Shown here piece by piece: positions 1-11,973 of a DNA stretch of 64,000 nucleotides; position 1 is the first letter of the stretch, and each line of letters begins with the position of its first letter. The notes beneath the pieces are model-generated. The model was not told the origin of the DNA and ran no database searches. It saw only the letters and a list, made by a program, of their open reading frames with translations. Location of the stretch: the NCBI RefSeq assembly GCF_023973825.1, contig NC_090127.1, forward strand, positions 2,717,501-2,781,500, given 5' to 3'. This stretch comes from Plasmodium brasilianum (taxonomy: Eukaryota > Apicomplexa > Aconoidasida > Haemosporida > Plasmodiidae). The position numbers were made by a program, and so were the translations under genes.

Positions 1-1
1 A

Positions 2-2971
2 GAAGAGAGTGATCCTTCTTTTGAGTATGACGTGCGGTTTTCAAAAAGAAAGTTAGCCAAAAAAAGAATAGATTGTTTCTTAAAAAACTACAAACGATTT
101 GACAATTTAAAAGGAAGGGTATTATTAAAATATAATAATAATCGCAATTTTCGTTGTATGAATTATGATGCAAAAGACATAGTAATTTTAGAGGGTCTTG
201 AAGCCGTAAGAAAGAGACCTGGGATGTATATAGGTAATACAGACACGAAAGGGTTACACCAATTGTTATTTGAAATTATTGATAATTCGGTTGATGAATA
301 TAACAACTTCGAATGCAATGAAATTAAACTTGTAATTCATAATGATGAAAGTGTAACTATAGAAGATAATGGAAGGGGTATACCATGTGATATCCATGAG
401 AAAACGAAGAAGTCAGCACTGGAAACAGTCTTGACGGTATTACATTCCGGTGCAAAATTTTTCGATGATGACTCAGAGATGCAAGAAGGGGAAGCACACA
501 GAAAAAAGACAGATGCAGATTCTGAAGGGGGGGAAAATAAGAACATTCTGATACATGAAAGGTTAAAAGCAAATGTAACCAATAAGGGAAAAACTAACAA
601 CAGTGATGGTAGTAACAAGGCAGAGGAAAAGAAGGGGAAAATAGTAACGAAAGAAAATCTGCAAAAATATAAATACTCCTCAGGTCTGCATGGTGTTGGT
701 TTATCTGTTGCTAATGCGTTAAGCAGTTTTATGAAAGTAAAAGTTTTCAGAAATAATAAAATGTATAGTATAGAATTAGAAAAAGGAAAAGTTAAAAAAG
801 AATTAAGTGTATGTAACTGCCCAATAAATAAAAGGGGAACACAGATACACTATAAACCTGATAGCACCATTTTTAAAAATACCATAAAACATAATAGTGA
901 ATTGATTAAAAATAGGATTCACCAGTTGGCATATTTGAATGACAAACTTACCTTTTATTTTTATGACGAAAGGAGTGCAAACGAAGCAGCTTCTGTTCCT
1001 CTGAAAGGAATTAAATCTAATGATGGATTAAACGATAAAAAAAAAGATAATGCATGTGATCCGAAGGACGAAACGTGTGAAACTAATAATGAGAACAGGA
1101 ACATGTTAAATGGATCCAGAAGTTATGACAATACTTGTGGAGGTATAAAACCAACACATGAAGAACCAATTGGTGATTACAACAAACTGAATTTTTACAA
1201 CTACGAAATAATAAAACATGAGAGAGGGTTAAATGAATATATAGAAAATTTAACAAAAAGCAAAACTAATTTATTTAAAGATAGTAATAAAGTAATAAGT
1301 ATAACATGCTTTCAAAAAAATATATATATAGATTTAAGAATGAAATGGTCTATTAACCAATATAATGAAAATATTATCAGCTTTGTAAATAATGTAAATA
1401 CAATAGATGGTGGTACACATGTTGATGCACTGAAATATGCAATTAGTAAAAGTGTAAATTTTAATATTAAAAAAAATGAAGCAACAAAGAATTTTGTTAA
1501 TATACCTGGTGAATATATACGAGAAGGGTTAACAGCTATTTTATCCATTAAAATGATAAATCCAGAATTTGAAGGTCAGACGAAAAGTAAGCTAGGTTCC
1601 TATTGTTTGAAGTCAGTACTGGAAAATATAATTTTTGAAAAGTTATCCGAAATTTTTGATTTTGAACCAAATTTATTGAACACTATTTATATGAAAGCAT
1701 TGCAAGCAAAAATCAGTGATGAAGAAGCTAAGGCAGCGAGAGATATGATACGATCAAAGAATAGTCAACATTATTCAACAGTTTTACCGGGTAAGTTAGT
1801 AGACTGTATCAGTGACGATATAAGCAGAAATGAAATTTTTATTGTAGAAGGGGATAGTGCTGCAGGTAGCGCAAAACAGGCACGAAATAGAGAAATTCAA
1901 GCTATACTTCCTTTAAAAGGTAAAATATTGAATGTGGAAAAAATTAAAAATAATAAGAGGATATTCGAAAATACTGAACTAAAGTCTCTTATTACAGCTA
2001 TTGGTTTGAGTGTAAATTGTCATATCAACAAGAGTACCAGAGCAAGTACTAATATTTTAAATAAGGGGAAAAAAGATATAAAGAAAAAATACGATTTAAG
2101 GAGTGGCAGAAATGACAATATACTGTCCAGCAGTTCGCGTAGTAGCTCTATATTAAACAAAAAGAAAAATACCCTTTTTGACAGCCCCTTGAGATATGGG
2201 AAAATAATAATTATGACTGATGCAGATGTAGATGGAGAACATATACGTATATTGCTCCTAACCTTTTTGTATAGATTCCAAAAGGAAATTATAGAAAATG
2301 GAAATGTGTATGTTGCGTGCCCACCGTTGTACAAAATTACGTATAACAAGTTTTTCGATGATTCTATAAAACAAATTGTTACAAAACAATTTAATATTAC
2401 TGCAAAAAATTCAAGATATATTATTCATACCTATTCAGACGAAGAATTAAGCGCCCTATTGGCGTTATTGGATAAGGACAAAGCATCCGCTTCTTTCGAG
2501 AAGAAAAATAGGGCGACTACAACTAGTTCTAGTACTTCCATTACTACTACTACTGTCAGTTCTACTTTTGAGAATGCTACTTCAAGTATAGAGAAAGAGA
2601 TGGATGATAATTATAACCACACACCACTTTTTTCATGTAAGCAAATGGACGAGGAAAAAAATGCCAATGACATACCCCTACTTGGACACAACAGTGGCAA
2701 TATTAATGAAAGTAATACCGACGCACTCGTCAATAATAAAACGCTATTTACTTTTTCGAAGAAATATGAGATACAAAGATTTAAAGGGTTAGGCGAAATG
2801 ATGGCCGATCAACTGTGGAATACAACAATGAATCCACGAGTGAGGAAACTAATACGGGTAACAGTGAATGATGCTATAAAAGCGAATAATATGATAAATT
2901 CCCTCATGGGAGAGGATTCTAAATTGCGCAAAGATTTTATTCTAGAATATTCAAATTCAGTATCAGTGTAA
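2..2971 (+). CDS. gyrB: DNA gyrase subunit B (apicoplast type II topoisomerase), 5' end cut by window
   Basis: ATPase subunit of the bacterial-type gyrase that supercoils apicoplast DNA; it partners GyrA. Seen: GHKL ATPase motifs (EGLEAVRKRPGMYIGNT near 190-240, DNGRGIP near 368-388, GLHGVG near 682-699), TOPRIM motifs (EGDSAAGSAK near 1848-1877, DADVDGEH near 2219-2242) and the C-terminal RFKGLGEM near 2777-2800. The reading frame is open from base 2; the codon at 32 is GTG (Val), not a start, so the true start and the apicoplast leader lie upstream of the window. The 990 residues present are close to the roughly 1,000 of the P. falciparum protein (from memory). Plasmodium-type low-complexity inserts interrupt the ATP-lid region (about 470-660), the transducer (about 970-1160), the TOPRIM domain (about 2020-2190) and a Ser/Thr-rich stretch before the tail (about 2480-2740). 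The next gene is convergent. Family assignment is secure. Confidence 0.96.
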   Translation, partial: EESDPSFEYDVRFSKRKLAKKRIDCFLKNYKRFDNLKGRVLLKYNNNRNFRCMNYDAKDIVILEGLEAVRKRPGMYIGNTDTKGLHQLLFEIIDNSVDEYNNFECNEIKLVIHNDESVTIEDNGRGIPCDIHEKTKKSALETVLTVLHSGAKFFDDDSEMQEGEAHRKKTDADSEGGENKNILIHERLKANVTNKGKTNNSDGSNKAEEKKGKIVTKENLQKYKYSSGLHGVGLSVANALSSFMKVKVFRNNKMYSIELEKGKVKKELSVCNCPINKRGTQIHYKPDSTIFKNTIKHNSELIKNRIHQLAYLNDKLTFYFYDERSANEAASVPLKGIKSNDGLNDKKKDNACDPKDETCETNNENRNMLNGSRSYDNTCGGIKPTHEEPIGDYNKLNFYNYEIIKHERGLNEYIENLTKSKTNLFKDSNKVISITCFQKNIYIDLRMKWSINQYNENIISFVNNVNTIDGGTHVDALKYAISKSVNFNIKKNEATKNFVNIPGEYIREGLTAILSIKMINPEFEGQTKSKLGSYCLKSVLENIIFEKLSEIFDFEPNLLNTIYMKALQAKISDEEAKAARDMIRSKNSQHYSTVLPGKLVDCISDDISRNEIFIVEGDSAAGSAKQARNREIQAILPLKGKILNVEKIKNNKRIFENTELKSLITAIGLSVNCHINKSTRASTNILNKGKKDIKKKYDLRSGRNDNILSSSSRSSSILNKKKNTLFDSPLRYGKIIIMTDADVDGEHIRILLLTFLYRFQKEIIENGNVYVACPPLYKITYNKFFDDSIKQIVTKQFNITAKNSRYIIHTYSDEELSALLALLDKDKASASFEKKNRATTTSSSTSITTTTVSSTFENATSSIEKEMDDNYNHTPLFSCKQMDEEKNANDIPLLGHNSGNINESNTDALVNNKTLFTFSKKYEIQRFKGLGEMMADQLWNTTMNPRVRKLIRVTVNDAIKANNMINSLMGEDSKLRKDFILEYSNSVSV

Positions 2972-3614
2972 ATTACCAAGTAGACACATTCAGCTTCATT
3001 TGTTGTTTTGTTTTATAATTATTTGCTTTTACACTTTCATGTTTAACGCTGTAGTTGGCTTGGATACTGACGTTAACTTTATTGTTGACTTTGATTTTAA
3101 TTTTAATTTTAATTTTGACTTTGTCTTTTTTTTTTTTTTTTTAACCAACTGAAAAACGCATAATCCCGCGAAACGTTGGATTTTCGTACATGTATGTTTT
3201 GCTTCTATTTTTTTAATGTTGCAACTGGATAGAAATGTATTCGTATATTTCGACAAAATCATTTTACCGCATTCTTTTCTTTTTTTTTTTAATCTTTTGC
3301 GCTAACCACTAGTTGCTCCTGCAATAAAACCGCCAAATGATTTACAACACAGATTAGGCAAAATGATTAAGATAAATATAAAAAATAAAGCAAAATAAAT
3401 AGAGAAAATTTTATAGAGAATAATTAATAGAGAAAAATAAATAGAACAAAATATATTATATTAGCATAAAACACAAACGGTATATGCACGCACAACGGTA
3501 TAAGTTGATGAAAAAAACGTGCACACAGACCTACGAATGAAATATTGTACGCATACGCATAAAATATGATCAAATAAATTAACTACAATATAAAAAGAAA
3601 AATGTTAGATAAAT
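2972..3614. other. Convergent intergenic region, gyrB / ThzK
   Basis: 643 bases between two stop codons facing each other. It should hold both 3' UTRs. There is a T-tract at 3126-3142, then an interrupted one at 3281-3290, and short imperfect repeats of an aatagagaaaa type at 3395-3445. The 77-codon minus-strand ORF here is Lys-rich, is made from the T-tract, and is not convincing as a gene. Confidence 0.7.
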
Positions 3615-4523
3615 TTAAGTTTCCTTATAAATATCCATTATTTGAAAATTTAAAAAATGCGGATTATTCGAATAAAAATAAATATCATCTATAATTTTAC
3701 AACTCAACGAACCAGGGTTAGTTTCTTTCTTGTATGCTTTAAAAGAGGCTAGTTTATAAATTAGGGTTGCTGTTGTACATGCTATGAATGGATTATTAGG
3801 TAAAACAGAAGTTGCAGCAGCACAAAGAGCACCAACTGAACAACCTGAACCGGTAATTTTTGTCAGAATTTTTAAATCACAATTAATTTTAGTTATATAT
3901 TTTGAACATGAACTAACAATTATATCAGATTTGGATGTAACAACAACAGTACAATTATATTTTAAAGCTACATTTCTTGCACTATTAATTATTTCTAATT
4001 CGTTATACGTTGTATTATTGTTACTATCTACTCCTTTTCCAAAAAATTCTCCTTTGTCTAAGTAAAATATTTCAGCAATATTTCCTTTAATGACATTTGG
4101 TTTGCATTTGGTAATAACCTCATTGATGATATTCGTTCTGTACTGTGTTGCACCAACGGCTATTGGATCGATTATTAAAATAAAATTTTCCTTCATCTTT
4201 TCTTTCCTTAATTTTTCTAATACGTTTATATTATCTACTTGACTTGTGTGTAAACCTAAGTTAAAGTACGTACAAGAGGCTATTTGTGAAAACTCATCTA
4301 CTTCTTTTGGGTTGTCTATCATAGCAGGAGACGCACCAAATGCTAGCAAACTATTTGCTATCTTTTCTGTAGTTACTCTATTAGTTATACAATGCACCAG
4401 TGGATTTTCTATCTTTACTTTCTCTATGCATTCAATTATCTTATCTTGGTAGTCTTTAACATTGTTAATCTTAGTCAGTGAGGAAAAGAATCTTACTTTC
4501 GTAAAAAAATTATACTTATTCAT
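3615..4523 (-). CDS. ThzK: Hydroxyethylthiazole kinase (thiamine salvage)
   Basis: Phosphorylates 4-methyl-5-(2-hydroxyethyl)thiazole with ATP to give the thiazole phosphate that is joined to HMP-PP in thiamine synthesis; a soluble ribokinase-fold enzyme, usually trimeric. Seen: PLVHCITN near residues 41-48, followed by the Ala-rich GASPAMIDNPKE substrate segment, IIDPIAVGAT, KPNVIKGN, VVTSKSD, and the catalytic anion-hole motif TGSGC at residues 224-228 with the active Cys at 228. At 302 residues it is slightly longer than bacterial ThiM/ThiK (about 270); the excess is a 30-residue N-terminal leader beginning MNKYNFFTK and some inserts. The ATG at 4523 is the first in frame after stops and is preceded by an A-rich context. 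It is divergent from FtsH1 and shares its 2-kb upstream region. No missing catalytic residue was seen. Confidence 0.95.
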   Translation of the reverse strand: MNKYNFFTKVRFFSSLTKINNVKDYQDKIIECIEKVKIENPLVHCITNRVTTEKIANSLLAFGASPAMIDNPKEVDEFSQIASCTYFNLGLHTSQVDNINVLEKLRKEKMKENFILIIDPIAVGATQYRTNIINEVITKCKPNVIKGNIAEIFYLDKGEFFGKGVDSNNNTTYNELEIINSARNVALKYNCTVVVTSKSDIIVSSCSKYITKINCDLKILTKITGSGCSVGALCAAATSVLPNNPFIACTTATLIYKLASFKAYKKETNPGSLSCKIIDDIYFYSNNPHFLNFQIMDIYKET

Positions 4524-5595
4524 ATTATACTAGAAAAAAGCATTTTACATGTAGAAAAAAAAAAAAAAAAAAAAAAAAAAATACTCGTAAACAATGTGCA
4601 TAAATATGCTCTCTATTCAGAATAGAGGAAAGAAAAAAAAAAAAGAGCTCATATGCTTAAAGTAATCTCACTAAAGGATATTCGCTAAATATATAACTAT
4701 TTGAAATATGCAGTTAGTTGCCCTATTCATAAGCACGAGCAGTTATCATAGTGTAGAACTATTACAAATTGAAGTGAATAAGTGACCTTTGTTCGCCTTC
4801 GGAAAAAGGGGCGGCATATACATAAATACGTTAACTAAGATGCATATATGCATATATATACATATATATATATTATTTGTTGCTTGATATTAAATATTTC
4901 AACTTTCGTAAAAACGAAAAAAGCATAGCTTTAAAAAGTAATATGAAAAATATTCTGTGCGCAGGAGAACGCTGAAAAAAAAAAAAATGATAAAAGATTG
5001 CATATAGCAACTAAATAGGTAAATGTATAAAATATTCTATTAGTGTAAACGAGGTAGCAGAGGAAAATTAAAAAAAAAAAAAAAAATTACAAGTATAAAA
5101 GCAGACTAGATATAGGGCTAAAATAATAATACGCAATAAATGCTTTATTTTAAGGGTTACATATTATTACAGTTGTATAGATAAATAGGGGTAAAAAAAA
5201 AAAAAAAAAAAAAACCATTAAATATAAATATATTTCAGTAGTAGTTTATATCAAGAGGTATAAAATAATACCGCTTTATCCTTAACATGCATTTCCCCCC
5301 TATTGTTTTATTCATTTTTTTATATATATTCTTTCAATTCATATTCCGTGTGAGAAAAACATATATTTGTGTTTACTTTAGCATTTAAGAAGGGGAGTTA
5401 AATATATATACGAATATATGTAGGTGCATATATATTTATATGCATTCATTTATAGTGTAGATAACTATACCAAAACTGTGTAAAATGAAAAAAAAAAAAA
5501 AAAAGAGAATAATTATAAGAATTCTTGATATATAACAATACGAATATTAAATCTTCATATAATTATTTTTTCAAGTGGCAAAAGATATTGTATGC

Positions 5596-5690
5596 AAAAA
5601 AAGAAAAAAAAGAAAAAAGAAAAAAAAAAAGAAAAAAGAAAAAAGAAAAAAACAAAAAAAAAAAGAAAAAAGAGAGAAAAAAAAGAAAAC
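5596..5690 (+). repeat. Polypurine tract (A-rich with regularly spaced G)
   Basis: About 95 bases that are almost only A with single G residues, for example aaaaaagaaaaaagaaaaaa, with one C interruption near 5652. The strand asymmetry is complete: the other strand is pure pyrimidine. Such tracts are common in Plasmodium promoters and can exclude nucleosomes; that role is inferred. Confidence 0.85.
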
Positions 5691-6220
5691 ATGTTTCATA
5701 AAACATAAAAAATTGCATTTTTATTTTGTATTAAGTTGACAAATAAAGGTTTTCTCTTTTTATAAATTAATTCAGTAGTTATAAGAATTTTTGAAATTCT
5801 TCAGTGTTTTATAACAAATGTATAAATTCATTTTTATACTTTTTACAAAAAAAAAATTCACTGTTTTATGATTATTTCATAAACTTTCTCCATTCTTTTT
5901 CATTTCGTTTATATGTTGAGCATATATTGTACTTGTTTTGTGTACCTGTTGTTTTATTTAACTTATAAAGTATTATCACTGCGATAATTTGCATCGGTGT
6001 ATGCATACATGTTACCCAGTAGATACGATTTGTAGCGTGAAGCTAATACAAATTAGCGACTTTTACGTGTGATAGTTCATTTACATTTCGAATATACTTA
6101 CATTTTAAAGAACAGTATACTTTCAGTGTGAAGTTGTAAAGATTTGAAGAAGCCCCATTTATGTCGTACACGCACACACATATACATGCATGTATACATA
6201 TATATATATTTGTAAACATA

Positions 6221-6400
6221 TTTGTATATATTTATATATATTTATATATATTTATATATATTTATATATATTTATATGTATTTATATGTATTTATATATA
6301 TTTGTATATATTTATATAGATTTATATAGATTTATATAGATTTATATAGATTTATGTAGATTTATATAGATTTATATAGGTTTATATAGATTTATATAGA
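6221..6400 (+). repeat. 10-bp tandem array, 18 units in perfect register
   Basis: Eighteen consecutive decamers with no indel. The first half is mostly tttatatata, with variants tttgtatata and tttatatgta. From 6311 the unit becomes tttatataga, with variants tttatgtaga and tttatatagg. It ends about 160 bases before the FtsH1 start codon. Confidence 0.9.
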
Positions 6401-6561
6401 TTTACATTTATATTACATTTACATTACACTTACATGCCCGCATGCTCGCAAATACGTTTATATGTGTACACATATACGCACAGCAATTTCTGGCTGCTTT
6501 GGCAAAAAAACAAACGCTTGTTTAAAAGATACAGTATATAAAAAAGATTGGAAGGCAAATT

Positions 6562-9168
6562 ATGAGTTCAAAATATGAAAATGAAAGCTTTGTATCAACA
6601 GGATCAGACAAAAATTGTGAAAAAGAAGATTCTAATTTATTACAAAATGACGAAGAAGAATGCGTGAATAACAGGAAAACGAAAAAATACAGTAATGAAA
6701 AGAAGCACAAATATTATGATAAATTTTTTAATAAAAAGAGAAATAAAAAATGGAATTACTGTATCATATTTTTTCTAGGCATATGCTTTGGTTTTGCTAT
6801 ATGGCCCTTTTTTATGACTATAATAACGTATAAATTATTTTATAAAGATAATTTTAATAATTCAAATTTTACAACAAGTAACACGTCAGCATCATTAAAA
6901 TCTTATGGAAATGATAAAAATAAAAAAAATGATAACAACAAAATATCAATTAAAGATCAGTCACAAAAAAATACATCTCCTCATTTTAGACCCATAAGAT
7001 TTGAAGAAATTGCAGGAATAGACGAATCAAAATTAGAACTATTAGAAGTAGTTGATTTTATAAAAAATAGGGAAAGATATCAAGATATGGGAGCACGAAT
7101 GCCTAAAGGTGTATTGCTAGTTGGACCACCAGGGTCAGGAAAAACTATGTTAGCAAGAGCTGTTGCAACAGAAGCCAATGTGCCATATATATATACATCT
7201 GGGCCTGAATTTATAGAAATATATGTAGGACAAGGAGCAAAAAGAATAAGACAATTATTTGCGCACGCAAGATCAGTAGCTCCATCGATTGTTTTTATTG
7301 ATGAAATTGACGCTATAGGGGGAAAGAGAAGTTCAGGATCAGTAAATGGTGCAGGTCAAAGAGAACATGATCAAACATTAAATCAATTATTAGTTGAAAT
7401 GGATGGATTTAGTAATACTATACATATTATGGTAATAGGTGCAACAAATAGAATTGATACTTTAGATAGTGCTTTACTTAGACCAGGTAGATTTGATAGG
7501 ATTGTGTACGTTCCATTACCAGATGTAAATGGTAGAAAAAGAATTCTTGAGATTTATGTAAAAAAAATAAAAAGTAATTTAAAAGCAGAAGATATTGAAA
7601 AAATAGCTAGATTAACTCCTGGTTTTTCTGGAGCTGATTTAGAGAATGTAGTGAATGAAGCTACCATATTAGCTACAAGAAATAAAAAAAGCCTAGTTAC
7701 AATAAACGAATTGTTTGAAGCTAGGGATAAAGTTTCAATGGGTCCTGAAAGAAAATCATTAAGACAATCAGAACACCAGAGAAGAATTACTGCTTATCAT
7801 GAGGCTGGTCATGCAATTGTTGCTTACTTTCTTCAACCTAAAACGGATCCTATTCATAAAGCTACTATCATTTCAAGGGGGAATGCTCTTGGATATGTAG
7901 AACAAATACCAGTTGATGATAGACATAATTATTTTAAAAGTCAAATGGAAGCAAAACTAGCTGTCTGCATGGGTGGACGAACAGCAGAAGAAATTGTTTT
8001 TGGAAAATCCGAAACAAGTAGTGGTGCATCTAGTGATATCTCAAGAGCAACTGAAATTGCTTACAAAATGGTAACCGAGTGGGGGATGTCTGAAAAATTA
8101 GGACCGCTAAATTATAAAAAAAGAATGGGAGATGGTTATTCTTCAAATAGATTATCAGCTCAAACTGTTTCTATTATTGAAGTAGAAGTAAAAACATTAG
8201 TTGAAAAGGGGAAAAGCTTGTCAGAAGAAATTTTAAGAAGACATAGAAAAGAATTGGATAATCTAGCTTTTGCGTTATTAGACAAAGAAACCTTATCAGG
8301 AGAGGAAATAAAAAATATTATCGACCCAACTAATTCAAGGGATTATTCAGATAAAATACATCTTTTAAATAAAGATACAAAAAACGATACACAGAACAAT
8401 GGTTATATTGATAATGATAAAAAGGATTTATCACATCATAATGAGAACAATGGCTGGAGCCGGATAGAATCACCTGAACAATTCAGGAAAATGGATAATA
8501 CTGGTGCATATGAAGAAGAGAAAAAAAAAAAAAGGAGTTGGGAGGAAAAAAATGAAGCATCTATAGAAAGAAAGAATGATCAGTTAAATACGGTTAATGA
8601 ATCCGCAAATATAAATGTAGATGACCAATACAAAAATAAGGAGAATAGCGAAAGAAGGAATGATGAACGTAAAGTCACTACTGATGATGTTGATAGTAAC
8701 AAAATAGAAATCATAAAGACGAATGCAAAAAATAGCATTAAACGGATAATAAAAAAATATTCTAAGGGATCGAATAGCAAAAATAAAAAAATTATAAAAA
8801 TAATAAATGAACATAAATATTATGAAGCTGATAAAAGGATGAATAATGAAAAACCTGAAAATAGTAGCAACATATTAGCACCAAGGAAGGTAGACAAAGA
8901 CGGATATACAAATAAACCATCAAACGGCAATAGCCATAATAACAATATAGTAAAAAATATTAACGAATTTTTTAAGAATAATTTTCCAGAAGAGAAAAAT
9001 AATAATGAAAATTTTGATTTTGTAAAAACAAAAAAAATATCTTATAATAACTTTAATGAAGTAGTGGATACATCGAACATAAAAAATGTTGGAGAAATGA
9101 AAAAATTTAACATTTTTGAACACAATTTAAGTAAATTATTTCTGTTCGATATTTTTAACAGTTATTAA
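6562..9168 (+). CDS. FTSH1: ATP-dependent zinc metalloprotease FtsH1 (apicoplast biogenesis)
   Basis: Membrane-anchored AAA+ protease that degrades or processes membrane proteins; the P. falciparum orthologue is required for apicoplast biogenesis and is a target of actinonin (known from the literature). Seen: one clear N-terminal membrane segment at about residues 66-92; Walker A GPPGSGKT at 188-195; Walker B IVFIDEID; second region of homology [20 protein letters not shown]; zinc motif HEAGH at 413-417; third zinc ligand Asp492 in SSDISRAT. The Gly at 488, four residues before that Asp, is the likely equivalent of the P. falciparum Gly489 associated with actinonin resistance, and is wild-type here (alignment by eye). 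Residues 595-868 form a charged, Asn/Lys-rich extension absent from bacterial FtsH. The length, 868, matches the Plasmodium orthologue rather than the roughly 640 of bacteria. The start is the first ATG after upstream stops. Confidence 0.97.
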   Translation: MSSKYENESFVSTGSDKNCEKEDSNLLQNDEEECVNNRKTKKYSNEKKHKYYDKFFNKKRNKKWNYCIIFFLGICFGFAIWPFFMTIITYKLFYKDNFNNSNFTTSNTSASLKSYGNDKNKKNDNNKISIKDQSQKNTSPHFRPIRFEEIAGIDESKLELLEVVDFIKNRERYQDMGARMPKGVLLVGPPGSGKTMLARAVATEANVPYIYTSGPEFIEIYVGQGAKRIRQLFAHARSVAPSIVFIDEIDAIGGKRSSGSVNGAGQREHDQTLNQLLVEMDGFSNTIHIMVIGATNRIDTLDSALLRPGRFDRIVYVPLPDVNGRKRILEIYVKKIKSNLKAEDIEKIARLTPGFSGADLENVVNEATILATRNKKSLVTINELFEARDKVSMGPERKSLRQSEHQRRITAYHEAGHAIVAYFLQPKTDPIHKATIISRGNALGYVEQIPVDDRHNYFKSQMEAKLAVCMGGRTAEEIVFGKSETSSGASSDISRATEIAYKMVTEWGMSEKLGPLNYKKRMGDGYSSNRLSAQTVSIIEVEVKTLVEKGKSLSEEILRRHRKELDNLAFALLDKETLSGEEIKNIIDPTNSRDYSDKIHLLNKDTKNDTQNNGYIDNDKKDLSHHNENNGWSRIESPEQFRKMDNTGAYEEEKKKKRSWEEKNEASIERKNDQLNTVNESANINVDDQYKNKENSERRNDERKVTTDDVDSNKIEIIKTNAKNSIKRIIKKYSKGSNSKNKKIIKIINEHKYYEADKRMNNEKPENSSNILAPRKVDKDGYTNKPSNGNSHNNNIVKNINEFFKNNFPEEKNNNENFDFVKTKKISYNNFNEVVDTSNIKNVGEMKKFNIFEHNLSKLFLFDIFNSY

Positions 9169-11211
9169 TGTGCGAAAGGTAGTTATCTTCAACTGGTTAT
9201 CCGCGTAGCTGTTCAATTGCTAATGGTGTATTTTTTATTATATTTTTTTTTTTTTTGTTTCTTCTCAGGTCTGTAAAAAATGCAGATAGTTTTTTTTTTT
9301 TATTAAGCTTAATGTATTCACATAATGCTCTACAAGCAAAATGTGTGCGTTAGGTTTAATACATTAAAAATTGATTTATGCGTATAATTATATACATAAG
9401 TGTAAATTTACACATATGTATATATACCATATATATATGTATGTGTGAATAATTTTATTAAACTAAGCACAGCGCATTTTACGAATTATTCTTTTTATTT
9501 ATTTTTACGTGTTTTTCATTTTTTTATACTTTATCTTTTAAAGATATCCTTAATATACATACTTATGTAAAGCTTTTAAGTGTCAATATATTTTTCTTTT
9601 TTTAAACAAGTTATACAACATACTAACGAGTCATTGACCCTTGTTTTCTTCATATTTCAATAGTGAAAAAAGTTAATTCAGTATATATTTATTTTTAAGT
9701 ATATAGCAAAGAATCCTTGTTTAATGTTCCTACAGAATAAAGGCAAGACAAAAAAAATTGTATACTGTTCTTTGCAACAAATTTTTTATTTTTTGTTTAT
9801 CATATATATATGGGAAAATAAAAAAAAGAAAATTCATTTGTCCATTTAATCTTTTTCAAATCATTTGATAAAAAATTTGATATATTGAACTTAATTGTTT
9901 GTTGCTAATATGTATCCGTATTATCTTTTGTACGTATTTAGCATACAGTTTCTATTTTATATAATACAAAATATTTCAAAGGTATATATATTCTAATTTA
10001 CGTACATGATTATTCAACTTTTTAACTCCATCTGTCTGAAGTAACTATCATAAGGCATAAAATTGAAAGGGTCCAAAAAAAAAAAAATTCATAATATTTT
10101 TTTAATACGAAAAAATACTTTTCCATATCTTCCCAAAATTGCGACGACAATAATATTTATTCCAAGTTTTCAAATATGCAAATATTTACCCCACAAAAAC
10201 TTGAAAATATCTGAAGTGCATTTTCCAGTTTTAGTGTTCAACGGAATTTGAAATAAAGTGTAATTCGCGTGTGTATTTATATAAAATATATAGATCATGG
10301 AGAACACTTTTTCAAGTTATAGATCAATATAGTTAGTATACATATATGTAAAAACATATATATATTTGTATATATACATGTGTATAAGCTTACATGGGAA
10401 TATTTAACATTTTTCAAAAAAATGAGACAATTTTTAAAAATATAAATTAAAAAAAAAATATATATATATATATATATATGGATGCATAGGAAAAATGTAT
10501 GCGTTGGACATAATACAGTAATATTATTTCTTTTGATACAGTGCGGTCCAATGACTGAAACATATTTTAAATAGAATATTTTTTTCCACTGGAGAATATG
10601 CGAAAAACGACTTTTTCAACAAATAAACGATTTCAATAAATATGATGTAACATGTTCATTCATTTTTGTCAAATAATATAGCCATAATTTAAGTATAATG
10701 TGCATATTATATGTAAAGGTACTTTATTTTAAAATGGAACGGATTAATATACGCATGCTATATACGTATGCATACACCTATGTAAATACGTATTATGTAT
10801 ATATGTATGTACATATGTAAACATACGTTTGCACGTGTACAATGTCCACTATTTAATTTACATTTTTAACATAATGGCACTAAAATAATTTTATTTTTCT
10901 CATATATATTAGTATAATAAAAAAAAGTAAAAACGCATAAATATATGTACAATTCGGAAAATACTTAATGAACATTTTAACAAAATTAAGTCCATATATT
11001 TTCTATTTTTTCTCAAAAAAAAAAAAAAAATTAGATATTCAATATAAAATTATAAACAGCAAAATTATTTAAATAAATATTTTTTAAAAAATAGTTTTAA
11101 AATATGTGAAAATTATACTTTTTTGACTTTTTATTCTCATATGGAGATAATACTTTTTCGAACTAGCAAAATTGTTAATTTCAAGTCTTATGTGCATATG
11201 TAAAAATGTAC

Positions 11212-11293
<82 letters not shown>

Positions 11294-11973
11294 GTACGTA
11301 TATATATGCATGTATATAAATGCGTATTTTCAGATGTATTTTCCAAAAAATACACAAAATAAATCCTCATATTTTGCGTAATATGCACTATATTAAACTT
11401 TTTAAAAACATTGTACATTGTATTTAAAAATTTAATGTGTAAAAATACGAACAAATATATATATGCATAATTGTAAAATTTTTTTGTTTTGATATAATAG
11501 TAATTTTCCAATTTTGTGAGGAATATTTGTACGAAAGAATACATACAAAAAATGTAGCATTCTTATAATGTGCGTTCAGGCGTGTTAGAGTTTGTAAAAT
11601 TATGCATAAGCATATACATATATTATATATATATATATGTATATGTATATATAATTAAAAATATGTGAACATAGTTTAGGGCAATTCGTATGTTAAAAAT
11701 GTATGTGTTTTAAGCTTACGCCAATGATGTAATGCTTCGTATACCTTTCCTTTTTTGTATATATATATATATATGCATACATACGTATAAAATAATACGT
11801 ACATATGCATTTTTTTACGCATATATACCAGCATATGTAGATGAAAATAAATATAATACGTAACCACTTTTACATTGTTAATGTGATTAAATTTTTTTTT
11901 TTTTTTCTTTTTGGTTATAAATTACTAAAAGAAAAAGGAGAAGCAGAGAAATACATGTAAAAGTTTTGAAAAT
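9169..11973. other. 2.8-kb intergenic region, FTSH1 3' / giant coiled-coil gene 5'
   Basis: No convincing ORF or RNA gene. It holds the 3' UTR of FtsH1 and the promoter and 5' UTR of the next gene. T-tracts occur at 9240-9256 and 9291-9302, (TA)n near 10460-10480, 11217-11293 and 11755-11774, and a T-tract at 11892-11906 just upstream of the next start codon. The two overlapping minus-strand ORFs at 11084-11544 are read through the (TA)n run and encode Ile/Tyr repeats; they are not genes. Confidence 0.7.
11217..11293. repeat. (TA)n microsatellite
   Basis: About 75 bases of nearly pure TA dinucleotide with two single-base phase breaks (taatat) at about 11242 and 11273. It is self-complementary, so cruciform extrusion and length polymorphism are expected. 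Confidence 0.9.

Larger units (their letters stand above)
4524..6561. promoter_or_regulatory. Divergent intergenic region, ThzK (-) / FTSH1 (+)
   Basis: 2,038 bases between two outward-facing start codons, so it must carry both promoters and 5' UTRs. It holds poly(A) runs (4555-4580, 5068-5086, 5193-5213, 5486-5503), an A/G-only tract (about 5596-5690) and a 10-bp-periodic array (6221-6400). A small G+C-richer island lies near 4786-4815. I cannot place a transcription start or a named AP2-factor site with confidence. Confidence 0.75.

Noticed and set aside
11084..11544. Ile/Tyr-rich minus-strand ORFs
   Set aside because: Read through a (TA)n microsatellite; no coding character.
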